From: Amycolatopsis echigonensis | GTDB lineage: Bacteria > Actinomycetota > Actinomycetes > Mycobacteriales > Pseudonocardiaceae | Length of the DNA: 64,000 nucleotides | Direction of reading: 5' to 3' | Assembly: GCF_014174495.1 (NCBI RefSeq) | Contig: NZ_JACJHR010000032.1 | Location: 1-64,000, forward strand | Shown here: in pieces, positions 1 through 8,078 of the stretch | Layout: each line of letters begins with the position of its first letter | Position numbering within the stretch: position 1 is the stretch's first letter | The notes under the pieces: model-generated | Databases searched by the model: none | Told to the model about the DNA's origin: nothing | Seen by the model: only the letters and a program-made list of their open reading frames with translations | Position numbers and translations under genes: made by a program

Positions 1-1767
1 TGTGATGAGCGCGTTTTCCTGCGGCGAAGCCAGCGACTGGAACGCGACTCGCTGCGTCCCGGTCGAGAGCAGACCTTGTCCCTTGTCCGCGGAAATCAGG
101 AACTGCTTCTCACCCTCGGACAGGTTAAAGGTCTCCACGATCTCCTCGATCGCCTGCGGCGCTTGACGTAGCAGAATCTGCGTCGCCGCGTTAGCGATGA
201 TCGCCTTGCCCAGGTCTGTCCCGAGGACGTCGCCGACGTCTTGGGTCGCGATCGTCAAGCCCGCCCAGTGTTTCCGGGCTGCTTTGGCCATCCGGTGCAG
301 AAAACGCGCGCCGGCAGGGTCTTGCATGAGCAGCCACGCTTCGTCGACGGTGATCAGCCTCGGCCGCCGGATGGCCGGGTTGGACACCCGCCGCCACACC
401 GTGTCCAGCGTGAGCAGGGTGCCGATCGGCCGGAGTTCGTCGGGCAGGTCACGCAGGCTGAACACGGTCAGGTGGCCCTCGGGCCGCGTGGTGGTCGGCC
501 CGGAGAACATCGTGGAGAACGCGCCCTCGACGAACGGGTGCAATCTGGAGCCGAGATCCGTGGCGATCGGATCGCCGGTGGCGGTGAGGACCGCGGCGAG
601 ATCCGCCAGCAGCGGTGCCTGCCTGCCCCAGGTCCGCGGGTCGCTGGTGATCCCGGCTTGCTGGTAGGTGGCCATGATCGCCCGGTCGAGCACGGCTCGT
701 TGCTGCGCGGATAGTTCGGTGCCGAGCAGCACTCCGATGACGGTGTGGCCGAACAGCGCCCGGCGCGTGAGGGCGTCTTTGGGGGCGGTGCGGCGACCGT
801 CCGGCCTGATGGCGATCGGAAGGTCGAACGGGTTGATGCGGACGTCGGCGTCGCCGAGGTGGATGTAGGTGCCGCCGATGGCCTCGCCGAGTCGTCGGTA
901 CTCGTCCTCCGGGTCGATGATCGCGACCTCGACGCCGCGGTAGAGGCTGCGCAGGGTTTCCAGCTTCACCAGGTAGGACTTGCCCGCGCCGGAGCGCCCG
1001 AGCACTACGGCGTTGTAGTTGTCCGCGGAAAAACGGTCCCAGTGCACCAAACCCTGCGATCCGACGTTGAACCCGTACAGCACACCGGCCGGTGCAGCGA
1101 CACTGGTCGGGTCAGCGGGCGGCAGATCGGGGCTGGTGAAGGGAAACGCGGCGGCCAGCGCACTGGTGTCGAAGGTGCGGCGCATGCCGATGAGATCGAG
1201 CGCGAGCGGCAGGGTGGACACCCAGCCCTGCAGCGACCGGTAGGTGGTCGGCTGCGCGTTCATCAACAGGGACGCGGCGAGCGCTCGCACTGCGGCGACC
1301 TGCTCGCCGAGATCGTCCTCGCTGGTGGCGTGCACGGTCAGATACAGCCCGAGCCGATACAGCTTGCCTTCGCCGCGGGCGACCCGGGCCGAGAGGTCGT
1401 AGGCGTCCTCGGTGGCGGCCTCGACCATCGGGTCCAGCAACCGCCCCTTCTCGCTGGTGTGTCGCCGCCCCGATTCCAACTTGGACAGCTGGCGCTTGAG
1501 CCGGTGGGCGGCGGTGACCGGGTCGATCGGCTCGATGTGCAGCGACACGTCGACGCGGCCGGGGTAGGACAGCAGCGGTTGCAGCCATCCGGCGTGTACT
1601 TCGCGCGGGTAGCCGGTGACTGCGAAACTGGCGACCCATTCGCCGCCGATCTCCAGGTGCCGGGGTGCGACTGACAGCGAATCCGGCGTGAACGCACTGG
1701 CCCTGCCCAACGGTGCATTCGCGTGCTGCGTCCCGCGGCCTCGGGCACGGCCGAACTTCCTGCTCAT
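1..1767 (-). CDS. VirB4/TraC-family conjugation ATPase (3' end outside window)
   Basis: Cytoplasmic ATPase expected to power a type IV secretion (conjugation) apparatus. The frame is open from an ATG at 1767 to the window edge (about 589 codons seen), so the C-terminus is missing. The Walker A motif GRSGAGKS is near residues 254-262, followed by an IIDPEDEY stretch. The Walker B region LITVDEAWLLM is near residue 470. This spacing and the N-terminal half before Walker A fit the VirB4/TraC family. The start overlaps the stop of the upstream PrgI-like gene (ATGA, 1764-1767), so translation is probably coupled. Family is confident from motifs; membership of a complete transfer system is inferred from neighbours. 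Confidence 0.85.
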   Translation of the reverse strand, partial: MSRKFGRARGRGTQHANAPLGRASAFTPDSLSVAPRHLEIGGEWVASFAVTGYPREVHAGWLQPLLSYPGRVDVSLHIEPIDPVTAAHRLKRQLSKLESGRRHTSEKGRLLDPMVEAATEDAYDLSARVARGEGKLYRLGLYLTVHATSEDDLGEQVAAVRALAASLLMNAQPTTYRSLQGWVSTLPLALDLIGMRRTFDTSALAAAFPFTSPDLPPADPTSVAAPAGVLYGFNVGSQGLVHWDRFSADNYNAVVLGRSGAGKSYLVKLETLRSLYRGVEVAIIDPEDEYRRLGEAIGGTYIHLGDADVRINPFDLPIAIRPDGRRTAPKDALTRRALFGHTVIGVLLGTELSAQQRAVLDRAIMATYQQAGITSDPRTWGRQAPLLADLAAVLTATGDPIATDLGSRLHPFVEGAFSTMFSGPTTTRPEGHLTVFSLRDLPDELRPIGTLLTLDTVWRRVSNPAIRRPRLITVDEAWLLMQDPAGARFLHRMAKAARKHWAGLTIATQDVGDVLGTDLGKAIIANAATQILLRQAPQAIEEIVETFNLSEGEKQFLISADKGQGLLSTGTQRVAFQSLASPQENALIT

Positions 1768-2915
1768 AGGTCCCCGCCCTCCCATTCGTCCAGGACCGTC
1801 GGCTCCGGTGCGCTGTCGCGCCCGCCCCGGCTGGTCGTGCTTCGGTGATGGACTGGTGGCTGGTCGTCGGGGTCCGGGGCGGCGGTGGTGATGACTTCGT
1901 CTGCGCCGGCCAGGCCTGCCGAGGGCGGGATCAGGCTGTCTGGGTTGCACGCGGTGGCCAGCACGGCGGTGGCCTGCCCGGCCTCCAGGGGCGTGATCGT
2001 GATCCCGGCTGGGGAGAGCAGTTCGGTGGCTTCGCCCAGCCTCCGCACGAGCCGGGTTTCCGCCGAGTGCCGCGCGGTCTCGGTGACCTCGCCGTCCCGG
2101 CTGCGGGCGCGTCGTGCCCGCAGTGCGGCGAGCGGGGACGCGCCGCCGAGCCCGTCGGTCGGCCCCGTGGCGCGGATCGGCTCGCGCAGCACCAGCAGTA
2201 CCTGGCGGCGCAGCAGATCGGTGGAGCGGCGCAACTGGTCGAGGTAGGTCGCGTGCTCGGCCGCGGCGGCTTCGAGCATCGGATGCGGCAATCCGGGGGC
2301 GGCCTCGCGCAGGTCGCTGATCTGCTGGCTCAGGTCCAGCCGTTCGGCCCGGATGAGCATTTGCACCGGCGCGGAGATCGAGTGCAGATACCGGCCGAAG
2401 CTGGCGACCAGGGCCTCTTGCTCGCCGGGTGTGCGGAGGGCGAAGTTGACGGTGCTGGCCACTGCGACCATCGCGACCCCGTCGGGGCCGAGGTCGACGA
2501 CCCCGGCCTCGGTGACTCCTTCCGCGGGCAGCCGCAGCGCCGCCGGAGACACCTCCGACCTGCCCGCCACATCGGTCGCGGTGATGGTGCTGGTCAGCCA
2601 CTCGGGTGCGGGCCGGACCCCTTCGGGGGCGGCGACGCGGCGGCGGGGTTGCAGCCGCTGGCGGAGGGCGGCGAGCATGAGCCGGTCGAGGCTCATGCCG
2701 TCGCGCTGACCCAGCGCCAGGACCGCGGCCGTGACACCGAGAGGAACAGCGGCGATCAGGAAGATCGGCAGCGGCACCACACCGCGGGTCAGCGTCCAGG
2801 CACCGTAGAGCACGATCCCGGTCACGGCGAGGATCGCCAGCTGCCGGGCGGTGAGGTTGGCCAGGACGCGATCCTCGCGATCGACATCGGAGGGGATGCG
2901 CACGGGCTGGGTCAT
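1764..2915 (-). CDS. PrgI-family conjugation membrane protein
   Basis: 383 residues. An N-terminal leader (about 1-22) is followed by two close hydrophobic helices (about 26-70), then a long soluble domain. This is the layout of PrgI-type proteins that anchor the VirB4 ATPase at the membrane in Gram-positive conjugation systems. It lies immediately before the VirB4-like gene and overlaps it by 4 nt. Its own ATG overlaps the stop of the TrbL-like gene at 2912-2915. The C-terminal third is acidic and rich in Asp, Pro and Thr. No enzymatic motif is visible. The family call rests on the N-terminal double helix and on gene order. Confidence 0.7.
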   Translation of the reverse strand: MTQPVRIPSDVDREDRVLANLTARQLAILAVTGIVLYGAWTLTRGVVPLPIFLIAAVPLGVTAAVLALGQRDGMSLDRLMLAALRQRLQPRRRVAAPEGVRPAPEWLTSTITATDVAGRSEVSPAALRLPAEGVTEAGVVDLGPDGVAMVAVASTVNFALRTPGEQEALVASFGRYLHSISAPVQMLIRAERLDLSQQISDLREAAPGLPHPMLEAAAAEHATYLDQLRRSTDLLRRQVLLVLREPIRATGPTDGLGGASPLAALRARRARSRDGEVTETARHSAETRLVRRLGEATELLSPAGITITPLEAGQATAVLATACNPDSLIPPSAGLAGADEVITTAAPDPDDQPPVHHRSTTSRGGRDSAPEPTVLDEWEGGDL

Positions 2916-5044
2916 GACTTCTCACCTCCACGGGGCGGGGCTTTCGGCGGAGCTGGTGGCGTGGTCGGCGCCCGGAACGTCACCGGCGGCACGGACGGCG
3001 TGCGCGGGCGGGCGTCGCCGAGGCGCGGCTGCGGGTGCGCGGTCCGGAACACCGGCGCGGCGGGCGGCGCAGTCGCGGGCGTGGCCGGACGGGACACGTG
3101 GGGCGGTTCCGGCGTCGGCGGCTGGAACCGCAAGTACGGAGGAACCGCGGCCGTCGCGACCGGCCGAGCCGGAGTCGCGGCACCACCGGCTCGGCGCGGT
3201 GCACCAGGAGCTTGGAACCGGGGCGCCGTCGGAGCCCGCCTGCGGTGCCGCCCGGCGGGCGGCGGGGCTGGGATGCCGGGCTTGGGTGCGGAACTGAATT
3301 CGGGCATGGTGGGTCCTTGACTGGCCGAGGTGACGGCCGGGTCGTGGATGGTCTCCTGCGGACCGGGCTGCAGAAACTCCGGTCGCTGCGAGGGCGGGCG
3401 CGGCTGCTGGGCAGCACGGGCGCGCTCGGCGTCGTAGGCCGCCTGCATCCGCTTGTTGACCGCCTCCGGTGTCCGCGGGCTCCGCGGATGAGGGGGCCAC
3501 GGCGGATCGGCAGCAGCACCGCCCCGGCCACCGCCGCCCCTGTGTCCCTTGCCGCCGGCGGCCGTGCTGGCCTTGCCGAAGCGGCCGGACTTCCCGGCGA
3601 CCATCCCGAATGTTTTCGCTGCGATGTAGGTCTTGACGAGACTTCCGAGGAGAGAGCGGCCGTTGCCGATCCTGGCGGCCGAGAGGAACCAGAACGGAAT
3701 CTTGAAGAGGACGTAGAACAAGGCGATCGCGGCGATGAGCATGCCGAGCGCGGACAGCGTCGAGCCGAACAGATGCACCCCGCCGGTCAGGAAGGTCCGC
3801 ACGGCGCCGATCAGCACGAGCGACTGCGCGACCTGGATCGCCAGCGTCGCCCCGGTCGCCTTCCACCACCACCGGGCGATGCCGTCGGTGTGGGGCAAGC
3901 CGTGACACATCAGAAACAGCGGCCCGGTGGCGATCAGGATCAGCGTGATGACGACACGCACTGCGTAGACAGCCAGCAGGGCGATCCCGACGACCACCAG
4001 CACCAGCGCCAGCAGAATCATGAAGAACCCGCCGGAGACCGCGCCATCGACCGCGTCCTTGAGCGTGGATCCCAGCGAGGGCGGGTCCACCCCGTCGCCA
4101 AGGACTGCGGCGGACAGCGCGTTCGCCAGCCGGATGAGCTTCTCGGCGAAGAACAGCGACAGCGCGGAGGCGAGGAACCCGATCGGGATCCGCGGGCCGA
4201 TCTCTTTGATCGAGTACCGGCTCTGCACCGTCTCGTGGGACATCACGACGATCCCGGCGACCAGGATCAGCATCCCGTAGCAGGCCAGCACGATCTGCCA
4301 CGAGTTGTCCCACAGTTCGCCGATACCGGGAAGCTGGTCCAGCGTCGGCGTGGTCAGCACGGTGTGGCCGAGCAAGTCCAGGATCGGCGACAGCGCGGCG
4401 GTGACCAGATCCTTGAACACGCCGTTGATCGCCTTGGCGATGCAGCCGGTGATGTTGGTCAGCCCGCAGTCCGGATCGCCGTTTCCCGTACTGGGACCGC
4501 CCGGCCGCGGGCTCGTGCTCGGCGGCGGGGTGGGCTGCGGAATGCAGTCCTCGCCCGTGCACGGCGGGTTCGCAGTCGTGCTCGGCGCGGCGGTCGGGCT
4601 GCCGGGTGTGCAGCCGATCTGGCCGGGGAAGCAGCTCGTGGGTGGCGGCAGTTCGGTGATCGGAGGCAGTGGCGTCGCCGGGACCGACGGGCGCGGCGAG
4701 CCGGTCGGAAAGCGGCACGCCGGGTCCGGCGAGTTCGGGGCACACGTGTCGCTGGGGTTGGGCGGCAGCGGCAACGGCGGCGGTTGCTGCGCCGCGGGCT
4801 GCGTGCTCGGCTGCCGGGGTGCGCCGGGCGCGGCCCACGCACTGACAGCCAGCGCACCGCCGAGCAGCATGGTCAGGCCCAGCGCCAGCAGCCAGACCCG
4901 CCGCCGGGAACCACGTCCGGTGCGCTGCGGGGTCGGCGGGGCGAGCAGGACCCGCTCCCGGCGCACCGGGTCCAACGGGCGCGAGCCGGTGCCGGGCTCG
5001 CCGCGATCGGGCTCGGGCACGCGGGAGCGTCGGGTCGCGGTCAT
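2912..5044 (-). CDS. TrbL/VirB6-like polytopic membrane protein of the conjugation channel
   Basis: About 710 residues from the ATG at 5044; a TTG at 5062 would overlap the stop of the upstream pilin gene, so the ATG 5 nt after that stop is preferred. Layout: a basic N-terminus, one hydrophobic helix near residues 48-68, a Pro/Ser/Thr-rich linker to about 190, a cluster of roughly six to seven hydrophobic helices (about 235-480), and a long Pro/Ala/Arg-rich tail. A multi-helix core between disordered arms is typical of TrbL/VirB6 inner-membrane channel proteins. It sits between the pilin-like gene and the PrgI/VirB4 genes in one operon. There is no catalytic motif; function is inferred from topology and context. 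Confidence 0.72.
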   Translation of the reverse strand: MTATRRSRVPEPDRGEPGTGSRPLDPVRRERVLLAPPTPQRTGRGSRRRVWLLALGLTMLLGGALAVSAWAAPGAPRQPSTQPAAQQPPPLPLPPNPSDTCAPNSPDPACRFPTGSPRPSVPATPLPPITELPPPTSCFPGQIGCTPGSPTAAPSTTANPPCTGEDCIPQPTPPPSTSPRPGGPSTGNGDPDCGLTNITGCIAKAINGVFKDLVTAALSPILDLLGHTVLTTPTLDQLPGIGELWDNSWQIVLACYGMLILVAGIVVMSHETVQSRYSIKEIGPRIPIGFLASALSLFFAEKLIRLANALSAAVLGDGVDPPSLGSTLKDAVDGAVSGGFFMILLALVLVVVGIALLAVYAVRVVITLILIATGPLFLMCHGLPHTDGIARWWWKATGATLAIQVAQSLVLIGAVRTFLTGGVHLFGSTLSALGMLIAAIALFYVLFKIPFWFLSAARIGNGRSLLGSLVKTYIAAKTFGMVAGKSGRFGKASTAAGGKGHRGGGGRGGAAADPPWPPHPRSPRTPEAVNKRMQAAYDAERARAAQQPRPPSQRPEFLQPGPQETIHDPAVTSASQGPTMPEFSSAPKPGIPAPPPAGRHRRRAPTAPRFQAPGAPRRAGGAATPARPVATAAVPPYLRFQPPTPEPPHVSRPATPATAPPAAPVFRTAHPQPRLGDARPRTPSVPPVTFRAPTTPPAPPKAPPRGGEKS

Positions 5045-5048
5045 AGCC

Positions 5049-5549
5049 TCAGGCCCCGACAATCCCGCGCAGGGTTTCCACCACTAGCGGTGCCAGCGCA
5101 GCCAACCCGTAGCCCCAGCCCGCCGACTTGAACGACTGCTTGGCCTTCTCGACTTCGCCGGGGTCGCCCCCGGCCATCAGGTACCGGACGCCGCCGATGG
5201 TGAGGAACACCGTCGCCAGCCCAGCGAGGATGCCGATGAGCCAGTTGCGGATGTTGTCGAAGACCTGCCCGACGCTGCTCGCGATCGCGAGCACCTGTGT
5301 GGAAGCCTGCGCCGCATCCGCGGCGAGCGAGCTGAGCAGGACCGCGCCGAGTACCGCGTAGATCGCCGCGTGGCGCACTGGCCGCGACCGAGAGATCCGA
5401 TGACAGGTGCGTGTGGTATCCGTGTGTGCCGTCGGCCGCGAGTGGCTGACGACGCCGGGGCGGGATCGTTTCCGGTCGGTCGTGCTCGACGCGAGGAAGC
5501 ACGACGGCGCGGGGGTGTGCTGAGTCTGGGGATGGGGTGTCACGCGCAT
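5049..5549 (-). CDS. VirB2/TrbC-like pilin-type membrane protein
   Basis: 166 residues from the ATG at 5549, chosen because GGAGGT lies 6 nt upstream; a longer frame exists but lacks such a site. A basic N-terminal region leads to a hydrophobic segment ending in Ala-rich possible signal-peptidase sites. Next comes a helix containing LTIGGVRYLMAGGD, the VirB2/TrbC signature, then EVEKAKQSFKSA and a second hydrophobic helix. This matches actinobacterial TrbC/VirB2 proteins. Its start overlaps the end of the upstream regulator-like gene by 10 nt. It is probably the major subunit or a structural subunit of the conjugation channel. Confidence 0.75.
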   Translation of the reverse strand: MRVTPHPQTQHTPAPSCFLASSTTDRKRSRPGVVSHSRPTAHTDTTRTCHRISRSRPVRHAAIYAVLGAVLLSSLAADAAQASTQVLAIASSVGQVFDNIRNWLIGILAGLATVFLTIGGVRYLMAGGDPGEVEKAKQSFKSAGWGYGLAALAPLVVETLRGIVGA

Positions 5550-6562
5550 CGGCGCACCTCCGAAGTCGGCTCGTGCTCGGCGGTACGCGGAGAGCCGGGT
5601 GAGGTCTCCCCGCGCCCCAAGAGGCCGGATTTCGGGTCGTTTTTCGACACCGCCCGTGACGATTTCCTGGAAGAAGCCGGTCGGCCGTTGCGCAGACGAC
5701 CGCTCACAGCACGTGACACACCTGGGTTTTCCTCGGCGGGAGCGTCCGGTGGATCGACGACGAGAGCGGCGACAGCTGCGTCGGCGACAGGGTCTTCGGG
5801 GCCAGCGCCGGCGACCTGATCGCGCAGCCACGCGACGAGTCGGTCTTCGGCTCGATCACGGGCCTTGAACGCGGTCTTCAGCGCAGCGCCATGACGGTGC
5901 GCCCAGTCGGTCACCGAGGTGTCGCCGAGCCGTGTCGCCGAGATCAGTTCCGCTTCGGCGGGGGTGAGAATCTGCTCGCCGACCGCCCGCGCGAGCACCA
6001 AGTCGGGATGTCCGTACGGCGGGCGCGGTGCCGCGGAGCGGTAGCCCGAGCCCGCCGGCATCGGAGCGTCGAGCGACTCCTCCAATGCTTCCTGCCCGGC
6101 GCGGCGGGCGGCGAAGTGCAGCCGGACCGCGATGGCCGGGTCGGCCAGATCGACGGTCGACAGCGCGTGGACAAACCCGGCGAGCACCGCCGCGTGGGCG
6201 TCCGCGCGATCGCCGCGATACCGCGCCGCCAGCCATCGCGCGCTCGCGGCCAGCGACGGCAGCGCCATCCCGACGCACGCCACCGTCCAGGCACCCCCGT
6301 GCGTGCGGGAACGCAGCACCAGGTGCGCCCACACGTCGTCGCGCGTGCGGGGCGGGCACTGCTTGCTCATCACCCGGTCCCGCAGTTCGTCCAGCGGCAC
6401 CGGGCGCCGCGGCAACCCGGCGAACCGGGCCCCCTGCACGGCCATCGGCTTCGGCCCGGTGACCAGCCACCCGAAGGCGTCGCGCGCGGTGTCCAATGGC
6501 AACCATTCGTGTCCCCCGCGATCAGGGCGGATAAGCGCAGAAGCAGTCTCGTCGTTCGTCAT
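5540..6562 (-). CDS. Sigma-70-like helix-turn-helix protein of the mobile element
   Basis: 340 residues from the ATG at 6562; the open frame runs further upstream but has no better ribosome site. Residues about 70-160 are helical and resemble a sigma region-2-like bundle. Residues 199-245 (LTPAEAELISATRLGD ... RAEDRLVAWL) resemble the region-4 helix-turn-helix. The C-terminal 80 residues are low complexity. It is the first gene of the minus-strand conjugation operon, so a regulatory role over transfer genes is plausible but inferred. The last 40 codons also carry a 41-nt element repeated upstream of the divergent operon, so coding and regulatory information overlap here. Confidence 0.5.
   Translation of the reverse strand: MTNDETASALIRPDRGGHEWLPLDTARDAFGWLVTGPKPMAVQGARFAGLPRRPVPLDELRDRVMSKQCPPRTRDDVWAHLVLRSRTHGGAWTVACVGMALPSLAASARWLAARYRGDRADAHAAVLAGFVHALSTVDLADPAIAVRLHFAARRAGQEALEESLDAPMPAGSGYRSAAPRPPYGHPDLVLARAVGEQILTPAEAELISATRLGDTSVTDWAHRHGAALKTAFKARDRAEDRLVAWLRDQVAGAGPEDPVADAAVAALVVDPPDAPAEENPGVSRAVSGRLRNGRPASSRKSSRAVSKNDPKSGLLGRGETSPGSPRTAEHEPTSEVRRCA
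5613..5653 (-). repeat. 41-nt leader element, copy B
   Basis: Read on the minus strand, this stretch matches 7012-7052 (plus strand) at 34 of 41 positions without gaps. It begins GCGGTGTCGAAAA and ends CCTCTTGGGG. It lies about 64 nt upstream of the pilin-like start at 5549. Its twin lies about 42 nt upstream of the first methyltransferase-fold gene. The element could be an operator, an attenuator, or a conserved N-terminal coding segment. Confidence 0.7.
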
Positions 6563-6640
6563 TTGATGCGCTCCTGACTGGAGTTGGTGAATCAGCTCCG
6601 TCAGGACGCCAGGGCGGCGACAAGAAAGGGGCAAGAAAAG

Positions 6641-6658
6641 AACAAGGATGATCTTGTT
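6641..6658. promoter_or_regulatory. Inverted repeat AACAAG-N6-CTTGTT, candidate operator
   Basis: A perfect 6+6 inverted repeat with a GATGAT spacer, about 80 bp upstream of the sigma-like gene start. The size and symmetry suit a dimeric repressor site. It could also be a weak stem in a transcript. Confidence 0.45.
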
Positions 6659-6673
6659 GGCAGGCAAATTCGG

Positions 6674-6787
6674 CTACTAAAACCGAAGCCTCGAAGGACT
6701 CGAAGACCTCTTGCTGGCGGCGCACCCTGGCGGCGTCCTCGATCGTCTTAGTAGCTGGCGAGCTGGCGTTTAAGCGATCCTTAGTAG
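6674..6787. repeat. TTAGTAG repeats and CGAAG cluster
   Basis: TTAGTAG occurs in direct orientation at 6748-6754 and 6781-6787, 33 bp apart (about three helical turns). The inverse, CTACTAA, is at 6674-6680. Between them CGAAG recurs at 6684, 6692 and 6701. The pattern resembles iterons or regulator half-sites, but no family is recognised. Confidence 0.45.
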
Positions 6788-7011
6788 GCAAGCGACTGTT
6801 CGTAGAGGAGGGTGCACGACGACTCGGTCGGGCGACTTTGATTCGGATCGGAAATTCTTCTTGGCTCAAGTCGGGATGGTTCGACAGCAGATCGACCCCG
6901 CACTGTGTTGGACCCGAATAGTTCCGAACGTCCGGGAGTGTCGACGTATTCGGACTCTCTTCTCGCTGCGTGCGGTTCAGAGCTTCGGGAGTTTGTCAAA
7001 AACCTGGAAGT

Positions 7012-7052
7012 GCGGTGTCGAAAAGCGGCCTCAAAACCCGCCTCTTGGGGTG
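7012..7052 (+). repeat. 41-nt leader element, copy A
   Basis: Twin of 5613-5653 (34/41 identical, opposite orientation). It ends about 42 nt before the ATG at 7095. A GTG inside it opens a 12-codon frame ending in TGA at 7051-7053, which could be a leader peptide. In another frame it reads GVEKRPQNPPLG, in phase with the downstream gene. Confidence 0.7.
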
Positions 7053-7094
7053 ACTTGGCAGACCGCGCCGATCACACTGCGAGGAAGGCCGCCG

Positions 7095-8078
7095 ATGACT
7101 CCAACACCGCACCCTGAGCCCGGAAGCCGCCGCCATCACACGCCGCATCACCGCACGGCGAGCGCGGCGCGTACCCGTCACGGACGGCACCGCGCACCGG
7201 AGCGCCTGCCCGCTGTCGCGGCTGCCCGCCGGCCACGTCCGGCGGCCTTCTGGCCGTTCGCCGACGCGGAGATGCTGCCCGGCACCGCGCTGCTTCCCGG
7301 CTGGCTCGGACGCACGATCGTCACCCTCGTCACGACCTACACCCGCCCCGGCGACCGCGTCCTTCTCCTCACCCCGCCACCGTCCCCACGCACCCTTCGG
7401 CACGCGGTCGGCGGTGCCCGCGACGCCGCCCCCTACGCCGGTCTCGCCGAGGCGGTCTGGACCGTCGCCCGGCTCGGACGCAGCACCGACACTGCGACAG
7501 CGGTACTCGCCCCCGACTGCCCGGGCGAGCACACCGACTCGCCCCGCCGTTCCGGAGTTGAGTCGGGGTCGCGACCCCGACTCGGTCGGCTCGATCTGCA
7601 CCCGCTGGCCGACCCGCACCCAGACTCCCCACGCCCTCCGCGTCGCGACGGAGACCGACCGCGCGGCGGTTTCGACCTGATCATCACCTCGCTCGACCCG
7701 CGCGCCACCGACTGGCTCGCGCGCGCCGACTGGGACGCCCTGCTCACCCCGCGCGGCCTCGTTGCTGTCGTCACGCACAGTGATTCCCGCGATGGCCAGC
7801 TGCGTGATCCGCTAGCGACCTTGCTGAACACACTGGGTAGTCGCGGATTGCGGTGTCACGATCACATCGCCGTGCTCGCCACGCCTGTGCCGAACCTGCC
7901 GGACCGCCCCGACCGGATGTGCGCCGAGGACTCCGTGCCGGACTTCTCGCCGCGCGCGGCCGACGCCGCAGCGCCGCCGCTGCGCTCGGTGCACCACGAC
8001 CTCGTTCTGCTCGGGCGGCTGTCGCCGGACGCGACGGACGACCGTGGCATCGAGGGGAAGGAGACCTCGGATGTCTAA
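7095..8078 (+). CDS. Degenerate methyltransferase-fold protein without SPPY motif
   Basis: 327 residues from the ATG at 7095, preceded by GAGGAAGG at 7 nt. The N-terminal 45 residues are basic and His-rich. The rest looks like a Rossmann-type methyltransferase core. A strand DLIITSLDPRATDW sits where the neighbouring DNA methylases carry VTSPPYW, so the catalytic SPPY is replaced by SLDP. It is followed by a LTPRGLVAVVTHS segment typical of such folds. It is the first gene of a five-gene operon, and its end overlaps the next gene by 8 nt. No activity can be claimed; a structural, targeting or regulatory partner for the active methylases is one possibility. Confidence 0.55.
   Translation: MTPTPHPEPGSRRHHTPHHRTASAARTRHGRHRAPERLPAVAAARRPRPAAFWPFADAEMLPGTALLPGWLGRTIVTLVTTYTRPGDRVLLLTPPPSPRTLRHAVGGARDAAPYAGLAEAVWTVARLGRSTDTATAVLAPDCPGEHTDSPRRSGVESGSRPRLGRLDLHPLADPHPDSPRPPRRDGDRPRGGFDLIITSLDPRATDWLARADWDALLTPRGLVAVVTHSDSRDGQLRDPLATLLNTLGSRGLRCHDHIAVLATPVPNLPDRPDRMCAEDSVPDFSPRAADAAAPPLRSVHHDLVLLGRLSPDATDDRGIEGKETSDV

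Larger units (their letters stand above)
6563..7094. promoter_or_regulatory. Divergent control region of the mobile element
   Basis: This 530-bp gap is clearly AT-richer than its surroundings and separates the minus-strand transfer operon from the plus-strand methyltransferase operon. Short frames on both strands have no good ribosome site or recognisable product. It holds a hairpin (6641-6658), TTAGTAG repeats, clustered CGAAG repeats (6684, 6692, 6701) and copy A of the leader element (7012-7052). It probably contains both operon promoters and may contain a cis-acting replication or transfer site. No promoter hexamers are assigned with confidence. Confidence 0.55.

Noticed and set aside
6905..7117. 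A 70-codon plus-strand ORF before the methyltransferase operon
   Set aside because: No ribosome site, overlaps the real start region, and its frame conflicts with the better-supported start at 7095.
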